Shown: positions 16,011-23,481 of the stretch, in pieces
Position numbering within the stretch: position 1 is the first letter of the stretch
Layout: each line of letters begins with the position of its first letter
Virus record (IMG/VR): IMGVR_UViG_3300036828_001091
Span: 1-41,568 of that record
Source of the DNA: a virus
Strand: one strand, 5' to 3'
Length of the DNA: 41,568 bases
Made by a program: the position numbers and the translations under genes
Notes under the pieces: model-generated
What the model was told of the DNA's origin: nothing
What the model saw: only the letters and a program-made list of their open reading frames with translations
The model's database searches: none

Positions 16011-17270
16011 ATGCCAGCCATTGTCATCAGCAGTGGCCACGGAAAGTACATCCGTGGCGCTTCCGGCTCACCTATTCCGCCGCAATTGGACGAGGTGAAC
16101 GAGGCAAGACGTGTCGTGGAAAAGGTAGCGGAGCTGCTCCGCGGCGCTGGGGTGAGTGTACAGACATTTCATGACAATACATCTCATGACCAGAGTACAA
16201 ATCTCTCGACGATCGTCAATTATCACAACTCCCATTTGCAGCCACATGACCTCGACGTCTCGGTTCATTTCAACGCCTATCAGAACACTAGTAAGCCGAT
16301 GGGCGTGGAGGTGCTTTTTGTTAGCCAACAGGCACTGGCTGATGTTACCTCGGAGGCCATTGCTACAGCCGGCAAGTTCATCGATCGAGGTCCAAAAAAA
16401 CGTACCGACCTCTATTTTTTAAACAATACACATGAACCGGCTGTATTAATAGAAACCTGTTTCGTGGACAGCAGCGAAGACGCGAGACTGTATAACGAGC
16501 ATTTTGAAGCGATCTGCATTGCCATTGCCGAGAGCATCGGCGACGTCGAGATCGGCGAAGGCATCGAGGAGCCGCCGGAGCCACCGGACGAGCTGCCCCC
16601 TGGCACCGAGCCGCCTCCAACCCAGGTCGTGGGCACCGTGCACGGGCTGGAGGGCGGTGATGTCCTGAACATCCGCGCCACCAGCAGCAGCTCGGCCCCG
16701 ATCATCGGCCGGGCCGAGAACAACGACCTGCTCACCGTCATCGGCTCGGCCATGAACGGCAGCACCATGTGGTACAAGTGCCAGTGGGGCGACGACCACA
16801 TGGCCGGGGTCGCGGTCTACGGCTGGGTCTCGGCAAGCTACGTCAGGGTCGACGAGGATATCCCCGACACCGACGAGGCTTGGCGCTACGACATCACCGC
16901 GACCGAGTTTGGCGGGGGCAGCGACGAGCAGGACAGCGCCTACCCGGATATCGATTGGATCACCAGCTCCACCCACGGGATCGCGCTCCCCTACAAGTGG
17001 GCAACCAAGCCGCGCCCCAAGGTGACGATACGCGGCCCCAGGGGCGAGGTGACCACCGACATCGTCGACCTGGGGCCGTGGAACACCAACGATCCCGACT
17101 ACGTGCTCAACGGCGATCGTCCCCTCTCCGAGCAACAGTACGAGGATGGCATCAAGGCGCAAAACGGGCAGGTGCCATCAAATGATGCCGGCATCGACCT
17201 GACGCCGCCGGTCGCCAGCGCCGTAGGCATCTCAGGTAAAGGAAAAGTCTCGTGGCGGTTCGAGCCATGA
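16011..17270 (+). CDS. Endolysin: amidase_3 + SH3 + RlpA-like C terminus (419 aa)
   Basis: The N-terminal domain (1-178) is a zinc N-acetylmuramoyl-L-alanine amidase of the Amidase_3 type. The zinc ligands are His10 (SSGHG), Glu31 and His86 (VSVHFNAY), with the catalytic Glu148 in AVLIETCFVD. A Pro/Glu linker (186-203) leads to a bacterial SH3-like domain (about 205-281: GDVLNIRATSSSSAPIIG ... YGWVSASYVRV). A third domain (about 294-419) has HGIALPYKW, VDLGPWN and NDAGIDLTPP, resembling a double-psi beta-barrel of the RlpA kind. No signal peptide is present, so release would need a holin. GGGAG precedes the ATG. It reads against both flanking structural operons. Confidence 0.88.
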   Translation: MPAIVISSGHGKYIRGASGSPIPPQLDEVNEARRVVEKVAELLRGAGVSVQTFHDNTSHDQSTNLSTIVNYHNSHLQPHDLDVSVHFNAYQNTSKPMGVEVLFVSQQALADVTSEAIATAGKFIDRGPKKRTDLYFLNNTHEPAVLIETCFVDSSEDARLYNEHFEAICIAIAESIGDVEIGEGIEEPPEPPDELPPGTEPPPTQVVGTVHGLEGGDVLNIRATSSSSAPIIGRAENNDLLTVIGSAMNGSTMWYKCQWGDDHMAGVAVYGWVSASYVRVDEDIPDTDEAWRYDITATEFGGGSDEQDSAYPDIDWITSSTHGIALPYKWATKPRPKVTIRGPRGEVTTDIVDLGPWNTNDPDYVLNGDRPLSEQQYEDGIKAQNGQVPSNDAGIDLTPPVASAVGISGKGKVSWRFEP

Positions 17271-17515
17271 TGAACCCCGGACCTGTAGAAGAGGCTGGCC
17301 AAACCGCACGCAGCATAGTGACCACACTTGGTGGTCAGCCGATGATACTAGGGATGCTATTGGTCAATCTGGCACTGTTGGGTTTTATGTTTTACGCTTT
17401 GAAAGGCGCTGCGTCCTCGCGTGACATGCTCGTCCAACAGGTGCTGACCAACAGTCAGGCAGTGCATCAATTGCTGCAGCAGCGTGCAGTACCGTGTCCA
17501 CCTAGCGGCGGGTAG
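17267..17515 (+). CDS. Single-span membrane lysis protein, holin/spanin candidate (82 aa)
   Basis: The ATG overlaps the endolysin stop as ATGA; a GTG at 17252 with AGGA upstream could add five residues. An N-terminal hydrophilic segment is followed by one strong transmembrane helix (ILGMLLVNLALLGFMFYAL) and a Gln-rich helix (VLTNSQAVHQLLQQ) ending with a Cys and PPSGG. Membrane topology and coupling to the endolysin suggest a lysis accessory protein (holin or inner-membrane spanin-like). Which of these cannot be decided from sequence. Its 3' end overlaps the convergent minus-strand gene by 14 bases. Confidence 0.7.
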   Translation: MMNPGPVEEAGQTARSIVTTLGGQPMILGMLLVNLALLGFMFYALKGAASSRDMLVQQVLTNSQAVHQLLQQRAVPCPPSGG

Positions 17516-17720
17516 GCGGCACTCCGCTGCGCCACAGGATCTCGTCGTCGATGAAATTGACTACATCCAGCCGATATTGAGAGCTGACGTTCACCACGCC
17601 CGGGTTGAATACCGGGACAATGCCAGCAGGCTGCAAAATCGACGCAATGTAGATGTTCCCTGCGGCGTCGCCATAAAAGGCTGACCGATCCTCGGTGATA
17701 TAATTTACAGTATCAGGCAT
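17502..17720 (-). CDS. Small tail-module protein (72 aa)
   Basis: Reads MPDTVNYITEDRSAFYGDAA and continues with beta-like segments (GNIYIASILQ, VNVSSQYRLDVVNFIDDE). The ATG shares a base with the stop of the 89-aa gene (TGATG). It is the last gene of the spike operon and ends tail-to-tail against the lysis cassette. No family recognised; probably a small tail or spike-associated protein. Confidence 0.6.
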   Translation of the reverse strand: MPDTVNYITEDRSAFYGDAAGNIYIASILQPAGIVPVFNPGVVNVSSQYRLDVVNFIDDEILWRSGVPPTRR

Positions 17721-17989
17721 CAGGGAAACATCTTCAGGAGCGCAGCGGCCTGCGTAGGCGTGCCGCTGTTGTAAGTGAACAGCATCTGCACGATCGCAGC
17801 CTGGGCATTCTCTACATCCGCCGCTACGATATCAGTCCGAGGCGGCGGTATAGTCGAGGCAAAGTAACGAGTGACCAGAGTAGGGTCCTCTGTGAGCTGC
17901 TGATTTTTTGTTTGTAGATCCATAAGCAAGTTCACGAAGTTCTGGATCTGCGCAGAATAGAGATGCATGAAGTTGCTTGCATCAGCCAT
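17720..17989 (-). CDS. Small helical tail-module protein (89 aa)
   Basis: AGGAG lies six bases before the chosen ATG (MADASNFMHLYSAQIQNF); an upstream in-frame start lacks a ribosome site. The N-terminal half is an amphipathic helix (NLLMDLQTKNQQLTED) and the rest is helical (VENAQAAIVQMLF). It lies just downstream of the tail spike. I do not recognise the family; tail assembly or spike chaperone are possible roles from position only. Confidence 0.6.
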   Translation of the reverse strand: MADASNFMHLYSAQIQNFVNLLMDLQTKNQQLTEDPTLVTRYFASTIPPPRTDIVAADVENAQAAIVQMLFTYNSGTPTQAAALLKMFP

Positions 17990-17999
17990 CTTTCTCTCC

Positions 18000-20489
18000 T
18001 TACGGCATGTCGTGGACGATGAAGTATGAGCCACGCTTTGCTATGGTAGCTGTAGCGTTGCTTGTATTCTGGGCAATCTGAACTGTCAGCGTACCGGCTG
18101 CGTTCACGGTGATGGTGCCCTTTATCTGTATAACGACACCGGTGGTTGCTGTAGTCGTAGAAGAGGCAACTGTACCACCGAGTGCCACAGAGTTGGCTTG
18201 GCCCTTCATGACATTGGTATCGAACATCCAACCATCGTAAATGATGTTCGTAGCAGTACACGTACCGGCGATCGCCGCCTTGGCCCCGCCAGCGGCAGCA
18301 CAGGTACAGGACAGATAGACATCAAAGCTGTACGTGCGGCCTGCCGCGACGGCGACAGATAGCCCCGTGACATTGATGAGCGTGGCCGAGGATGTTACGC
18401 TGAAATCCGATGTGACGCGAGTCTGACCGGCCCAATTGAGCCAGCCATTGGTGCCAAGTCCGGAGTCACAGAACCGTAGTACATTGGTCGCCGCCGCCTG
18501 CAAAAAGCCATTACCAATTAACCCGATAAAAGCAGCTCCAGTCGAAACAATATTACCGCCACCAGCATTCAGCCCAGTGCAATTCAGCGAAGTACAGGCA
18601 AACGAGGCTGGCGTCGTCCAAGTGGCTAGATTGGTTATACCATAATCAAGCTGATTGGCCCCACCAACGACAAACTTGAGATTTCTGACAGTCCCGGTCC
18701 CGGCTGCCTGCGTTCCAATGCTCAGGACGTTGGCAGTCGTCGTCCAATCTATAGCCGCACGCTCGTAGTTGCTCGCATCGGTGAAGGTGTTGTAGACATA
18801 CTTGGATTGTGCGTTAACGCCATTGCGCTGACCAAGTACGTTAGCACTCTCAACAAAGAGATTAACACCGCCGAAGGCACCGGCATTGTTGTACTGAACC
18901 TGAAGCGTTGAACCGCCAGGAGTTCCTCCGCCACCGCCTGTAGGCGTGACCCAGCTGGTGACGCCAGTTCCATCAGTTTGCAGAACCTGATTGACGGTGC
19001 CGGTAGTAGTGGGAAATTTCAATGTCCATGTGCCAGCAGCGTCCTGTGTCGAAAGCGTAACCTGTCCGCTGGTCGTTCCAAGCAACTTAAGTTGTCCGGT
19101 ATTAACACCCTGCTGACCAATATTAACCGAGGGCCCATAGATCGTATACGCACTCCCCGCTGCTGGATTGCTCCCAGTAATAGTCTGGGTGTTAACAAAG
19201 TCATTTAATATACCACCCCTTATTACAACTGATAGGAGTGTACCGGGTAAAAGATTAAGCCCTTGCACAGTCAGAAATGAATTGGCTTCAACTTGACACT
19301 TTGGACCTATAACCGTTCCAGCAATTCCTACTGTGGCATCAACCTCGAACTGTGTCCCGGACCCATGCCAGATAAAGCCCTTGCCGACGGTTAAGGTCCC
19401 ACCAACAATCTGCCAGTTATCCAAAAACAATCGTGAGTTATAAATTGTCTCCTGGCCAATAGTAGTGAAAAAGGCCTCGAAAGAATTAAACAAACTCACG
19501 TCGAAAGTGGAAATAGCCCCAGAGAAATCCATAATAGCGTTTAGTAATATCGTTCTAACAGCGCCTCCGATGGCTAGGCTAGGTTTATAATAGTTCTTTG
19601 AAGGCTGACTATTCGAAGGCTCTCCTAAAAAGACCGTGACGCTGGCATCGATAGCCCCATTGGCATTGCCAGTAAAGGTAAAGCCGCTGACCCATACTGT
19701 CTGAGTGACACCACTAGTTCCCTTGCCAGTAGTGATAGTACAAGCGCCGTTGATCTGCGGATTGGTGGTCAGAATTACAGGACTAGGTGTGCCAACGGCG
19801 ACACTGTTATCACCAATCAAAGCAAATGCATTGCAGTTAATAAGCGTCGTATTAACATTCAGACCCTGGAAAGTGCCAGGCCCGACTTGGATTGTAAAAT
19901 TAAATCCACCAAAATTAAAAGTTCTAGTACCAACAGCAAACGCATTCTGGATGGTGGCGAATGGAGCGCCGACGCTCCCGTCACCAGTAGTGTCGTTGCC
20001 AGTGGCTGTCACATGATAAGTGACATCAGCTGTAGCAAAAGTCAGATTTCCAGCTCCTACCGCCACCCAACTGGTATGACCAGAACCATCCGTGTTCAGC
20101 ACAAACCCAGGACTGCCTGGAGTAGTCGGCAGCTGCATGGTCCAAGCACCAGCAGCAGGAGCCGCAGCTAAGGCTACAGTCCCGCTGGTATTGCCTTTAA
20201 GACTTAAAGCCCCGCCAGTACCAGAACCGACCGATCCTAATGCCGCTTTGCCATTACCACCGTACGTGAAGCCCACATCCCCGCCGAATGCACCAGAACT
20301 ATTGAACTGCACCTGTGTAGGAGAGCCACCAGGAACACCGCCGCCACCTCCCCCTGGCAGGCCCGCCGCCACCTGCACGGGTGTGAACAACAAGTCGGTA
20401 GCACCACTAACACCAACAAGCTTATCCCCTGCCCCCAGATTGTTGGATGAGGGAGTGATCTGGCTTAGAAATTTGATCTCGTCTGCCAC
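18000..20489 (-). CDS. Tail spike/fibre with beta-helix segment (829 aa)
   Basis: The start is GTG (MADEIKFLSQITPSSNNLGA) with AAAGGG upstream. The protein is a modular fibre. A module with QVQFNSSGAFGG recurs as QVQYNNAGAFGG (about residues 60 and 535), and another with TSGTVALAAAPAAGAWTMQL ... LNTDGSGHTSWV recurs as TSGQVTLSTQDAAGTWTLKF ... LQTDGTGVTSWV (about 105 and 475). Between them a segment starting VTATGNDTTGDGSVGAPFAT (about 157) is typical of right-handed beta-helix tail spikes. The C-terminal 140 residues form a beta-sandwich-like receptor-binding tip. The middle (19200-19960) is visibly more AT-rich than its surroundings, suggesting exchange of host-range DNA. Confidence 0.85.
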   Translation of the reverse strand: MADEIKFLSQITPSSNNLGAGDKLVGVSGATDLLFTPVQVAAGLPGGGGGGVPGGSPTQVQFNSSGAFGGDVGFTYGGNGKAALGSVGSGTGGALSLKGNTSGTVALAAAPAAGAWTMQLPTTPGSPGFVLNTDGSGHTSWVAVGAGNLTFATADVTYHVTATGNDTTGDGSVGAPFATIQNAFAVGTRTFNFGGFNFTIQVGPGTFQGLNVNTTLINCNAFALIGDNSVAVGTPSPVILTTNPQINGACTITTGKGTSGVTQTVWVSGFTFTGNANGAIDASVTVFLGEPSNSQPSKNYYKPSLAIGGAVRTILLNAIMDFSGAISTFDVSLFNSFEAFFTTIGQETIYNSRLFLDNWQIVGGTLTVGKGFIWHGSGTQFEVDATVGIAGTVIGPKCQVEANSFLTVQGLNLLPGTLLSVVIRGGILNDFVNTQTITGSNPAAGSAYTIYGPSVNIGQQGVNTGQLKLLGTTSGQVTLSTQDAAGTWTLKFPTTTGTVNQVLQTDGTGVTSWVTPTGGGGGTPGGSTLQVQYNNAGAFGGVNLFVESANVLGQRNGVNAQSKYVYNTFTDASNYERAAIDWTTTANVLSIGTQAAGTGTVRNLKFVVGGANQLDYGITNLATWTTPASFACTSLNCTGLNAGGGNIVSTGAAFIGLIGNGFLQAAATNVLRFCDSGLGTNGWLNWAGQTRVTSDFSVTSSATLINVTGLSVAVAAGRTYSFDVYLSCTCAAAGGAKAAIAGTCTATNIIYDGWMFDTNVMKGQANSVALGGTVASSTTTATTGVVIQIKGTITVNAAGTLTVQIAQNTSNATATIAKRGSYFIVHDMP

Positions 20490-20507
20490 GTTGGCCGCCC
20501 TTTCCTC

Positions 20508-20708
20508 TCAGGGCGTGGTGGACATTCTCAGCTGCCCCGAAGTGTTGCAGGTGAACGTCACGCGCTGCCCCGCAGTATAGGTGGGCGCCGCGCTCACCAC
20601 GATGCAGCCATCAATATTATTAGGCGCCGATTGCTGCGCCACAGCATAGCTGACGATGCCGGCTACCAGCGCGACCCAGGTCAGCAGCAGCGCGCGTTTG
20701 AAGGTCAT
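20508..20708 (-). CDS. Small secreted-type protein in tail operon (66 aa)
   Basis: An N-terminal signal peptide is clear: basic start MTFKR, hydrophobic ALLLTWVALVAGIVSYA and a likely cleavage at AVAQQ. The mature part is about 40 residues with two Cys (DGCIVVSAAP and TFTCNTSGQLR) that could form a disulfide. The ATG overlaps the preceding stop (ATGA). It could act in the periplasm during infection or lysis. Family unknown. Confidence 0.65.
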   Translation of the reverse strand: MTFKRALLLTWVALVAGIVSYAVAQQSAPNNIDGCIVVSAAPTYTAGQRVTFTCNTSGQLRMSTTP

Positions 20709-20977
20709 CTCCGCTTTCCGCTGGAAGGATGCGAGGCGGCGTGCCGCTCCTCGAGAGGCGGCTCCACCTCCGGCGCCTCGACCTTGGCAGCAGTGGCGAG
20801 TGTCCCGCCGCGGTTGAAATGCAGCTCGTAAGAGCTGCCGTCCTCACACTGCAGCGTCAGCGTACAAATCTGTGCCGAAGCATCAGAGCTACTGAACCGC
20901 AGCCTGACAAGGTGCGGATGATCATCCCCGGCAAACGCTGCTGCTGCTACGCTCTGCTCGCCTACTGCCCAGGTCAT
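20705..20977 (-). CDS. Small beta protein of packaging-tail operon (90 aa)
   Basis: A strong AAAGGAGG precedes the ATG. The first 60 residues look like a small beta sandwich (HLVRLRFSSSDASAQICTLT then DGSSYELHFNRGG). The C-terminal 30 residues are charged and disordered. No family recognised. It may be a small head or tail accessory protein by position. Confidence 0.6.
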   Translation of the reverse strand: MTWAVGEQSVAAAAFAGDDHPHLVRLRFSSSDASAQICTLTLQCEDGSSYELHFNRGGTLATAAKVEAPEVEPPLEERHAASHPSSGKRR

Positions 20978-20989
20978 TAGTTTCCTCCT

Positions 20990-21262
20990 TTAAAATTCAA
21001 ACCAGTCCTTCTCGCGCAGGCACTCGCCCAGCGAGCTGCCAAACTCGGTATCCCCCCAGACGCGCATCCCACCCCATCCCCGCTCGTGCAACGTACACCA
21101 TTCTTTTATTGTGGACGAGTAGATGACAAAAGCCAGCCCGAGGAGTATGAGAACGATGCCGGCGCTGCGACGTCCCCTGGACCCAGCGATCAAGCCCCCC
21201 GCGATCGCAATGATCCCCCCAACCAGCGCCGGCAGCTTCCGCGTCATCCGTACGTCGTTCAT
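20990..21262 (-). CDS. Two-helix membrane protein (90 aa)
   Basis: Starts MNDVRMTRKLPALVGG with the ATG sharing a base with the portal stop (TGATG). Two transmembrane helices (ALVGGIIAIAGGLIAG and AGIVLILLGLAFVIYS) are separated by a short basic loop GSRGRRS, a hairpin topology. The C terminus has a cluster of Trp and Gly (ERGWGGMRVWGD). It could be a class II holin-like or superinfection-exclusion protein; it lies far from the endolysin, so its role is open. Confidence 0.65.
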   Translation of the reverse strand: MNDVRMTRKLPALVGGIIAIAGGLIAGSRGRRSAGIVLILLGLAFVIYSSTIKEWCTLHERGWGGMRVWGDTEFGSSLGECLREKDWFEF

Positions 21263-23481
21263 CACGCGACCTTCTGCATCGCACGAGGATCCTGCATCTG
21301 ATCACGCGGGATCATCCCCGGCGGACCCTGCGGCCTGGGCAGTCCGGGCTGGGCGCCAGGACGCGGCTGCCCCGGCACTCCCGGCTGGGCCTGACCGCCG
21401 ATCGCGCCGCCCGGCGCCCCCGGCTGGCCGCCCTGCTGCTGCATCTGCGCCTGCTGCTTCCCTTGCATCTGCTGCATGTGCTTCCAGATATGCGTCTGAA
21501 CTTTTTTCACCGCCCCGGCGCCCGAGCCAGTGACCTGCAGCTGCTGCATCAGCATCCCGTGCGCCATGACGTGCTGCTGGTCGTCGTCCATCTGGTGCGT
21601 GGGCACCTCGAAGCCCTCCCGCAGCAGGAAGTTCTCCTGCTCGACCGGCACCGGCAGCTGCTGCTCCGGTGAGACGAACACCAGCGGCGCTAGCCGCGGC
21701 CCGAACGTATTCTCAACCAGCTGCGTGATCACCGGCACCATGTTGACCTGATAGCCGTTGAGCTGCTGCGGAGGGATGCCACGGATGACGTTCATCGCCG
21801 CAATCTGCTGCTGGATCTGCTGGGCACCACGCGCCTGCTCCACCCCGAACCAGCGGAACTGATAGCGCTTGTCCATCTGAATTGGCGGGATCTTCTCCAT
21901 CTCCGCGCGCAGCCCCATCTCGCCGAAGGCGCGCACGGTGACATCGGCGTTACGATACTGGTGATCCAGCTCCACCATCATCTCGATCATGGGAGTGAGG
22001 ATGCCCTCCTCCATGACCGTCACCGCGTCGGCCGTAGTAAGAATGTCGATCTGCTGCTCCTGCGCGACCTGCGCCTGATTTTGCCGCGTCTTGCCCGCGG
22101 CCGACGTGCCCTGCGTGATCGCAGCTGGACTTACCGCAAGCGTCTGACTGACCTCCTGCTTGCACTCGTTCACCATCGCGAAGCCGTCCTTCCACAGCTG
22201 TGGAAAGTTCACCACCTGCGTATCCTTTGGCGAGGTCTCCCACACCGCAGCCATGCTCATGACCATGGTGCCGACGCGCGGGTTACGCTCCGGGTCGGTC
22301 ATCACGATCGGCAGCAGAGAGTAGCCGGCGCTGTCCCAGGCAAGGTTGACCGCATCGTTCGCGGCGTACTGCATGTCGGCGCAGTCCGCGATCTTGCTGC
22401 GCCCCTTAAAGGAGCTGCCCACCTTCTCGACTGGAGCTGATATGATGGGGATCTTGTCACACCATAATGGATTGCGCCGGCAGCCGAGCACGCGCTCATC
22501 GCCGCCGAAGAACGCCTGACAGAGCAGGTCCTCGCCCTTCACCTCCAGGCGCAGGAACGTCTCGTACACCAGCGCAAATTTCTTGCCGCCCTCGCCCTTG
22601 ATGCCGGCCGCATCCGCCATGTGCTTGGCCTGATGCACCACCTCGGGCGGGCTCTTCTTCGACATCTGATCGATCAGCGCCTCACCCTCATCCTTGCGGA
22701 TGGCGCCGTCGGCGATCATGCGCTTGAGCTTCTCCTTGCCCCACCGCCGTATAACCGTGACACTACCGCCTTCGTCCAGCGCATCTTCAATGTCGTCGGC
22801 AGTAACAGGAAGCACAAGCACGTCGCAGTCCGCCAGTACCTCCACTGCAGGGTAACCCACCTCGATGGTCTCATGCCGGATGTCCATGATCGGAGCCGCG
22901 GCAGGGTTGGGCATGCCCTGCATCAGCTCGGGCTGCACCGGCGCTCGCCACGTCACATGCCGTTTGCGCTCGCACCAGCCGATGTAGACGTTGTATTGCC
23001 CCTCGATATCGCCGGCCTTGCATAAAGCAGGCATGACCTTGGTACGCAGCTTGGCCTTGCGCACGTAATATTCCAGCAGGGACGAGATCGCATCGGGGCG
23101 CGTCCCATCCGAGCTGGTGACCTCGACGTAGCGCCCGGCCTGCGGAAAAATCTGGTTGGTGAACCTTGTCTTGCGCGCATTGACCGCATTATGCACGACC
23201 GGCACGTAGATCTTCGAATTGCCGACGTAGAACTGTTTGCTGCTCAGGGTGCAGTTGTAAGTGTCCCAGTAGTCTTGCTGGTCGTTGCTCCGGTTCCACT
23301 GATCGCGATAGCCGGCATCGATCTCGTCGAACGCCCTGATCAGAGCCTTGCGCACACCGGCGCGCTTGGACAGATCCTGCTTGCGCGAAACCCCGAGCGC
23401 TTCTTCTTCCGCAGTCTCTGCTGCAAGCTCTTCAATGTCATCTTCATCATCCGCATAAGCGGATGCATCATCGCCGGCCAT
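21262..23481 (-). CDS. Portal protein (739 aa)
   Basis: Directly follows terminase with a 14-base overlap. The N terminus is acidic, followed by a conserved helical segment DEIDAGYRDQWNRSNDQQ and a long alpha/beta core (IPIISAPVEKVGSSFKGRSK, then ADCADMQYAANDAVNLAWDS). The helix SQTLAVSPAAITQGTSAAGK is typical of podovirus-like portals. The C-terminal 100 residues are a Gln/Pro/Gly-rich tail (barrel or disordered). Length is usual for N4-type or T7-like portals with a C-terminal extension. It forms the dodecameric DNA gate at the unique capsid vertex. Confidence 0.88.
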   Translation of the reverse strand: MAGDDASAYADDEDDIEELAAETAEEEALGVSRKQDLSKRAGVRKALIRAFDEIDAGYRDQWNRSNDQQDYWDTYNCTLSSKQFYVGNSKIYVPVVHNAVNARKTRFTNQIFPQAGRYVEVTSSDGTRPDAISSLLEYYVRKAKLRTKVMPALCKAGDIEGQYNVYIGWCERKRHVTWRAPVQPELMQGMPNPAAAPIMDIRHETIEVGYPAVEVLADCDVLVLPVTADDIEDALDEGGSVTVIRRWGKEKLKRMIADGAIRKDEGEALIDQMSKKSPPEVVHQAKHMADAAGIKGEGGKKFALVYETFLRLEVKGEDLLCQAFFGGDERVLGCRRNPLWCDKIPIISAPVEKVGSSFKGRSKIADCADMQYAANDAVNLAWDSAGYSLLPIVMTDPERNPRVGTMVMSMAAVWETSPKDTQVVNFPQLWKDGFAMVNECKQEVSQTLAVSPAAITQGTSAAGKTRQNQAQVAQEQQIDILTTADAVTVMEEGILTPMIEMMVELDHQYRNADVTVRAFGEMGLRAEMEKIPPIQMDKRYQFRWFGVEQARGAQQIQQQIAAMNVIRGIPPQQLNGYQVNMVPVITQLVENTFGPRLAPLVFVSPEQQLPVPVEQENFLLREGFEVPTHQMDDDQQHVMAHGMLMQQLQVTGSGAGAVKKVQTHIWKHMQQMQGKQQAQMQQQGGQPGAPGGAIGGQAQPGVPGQPRPGAQPGLPRPQGPPGMIPRDQMQDPRAMQKVA

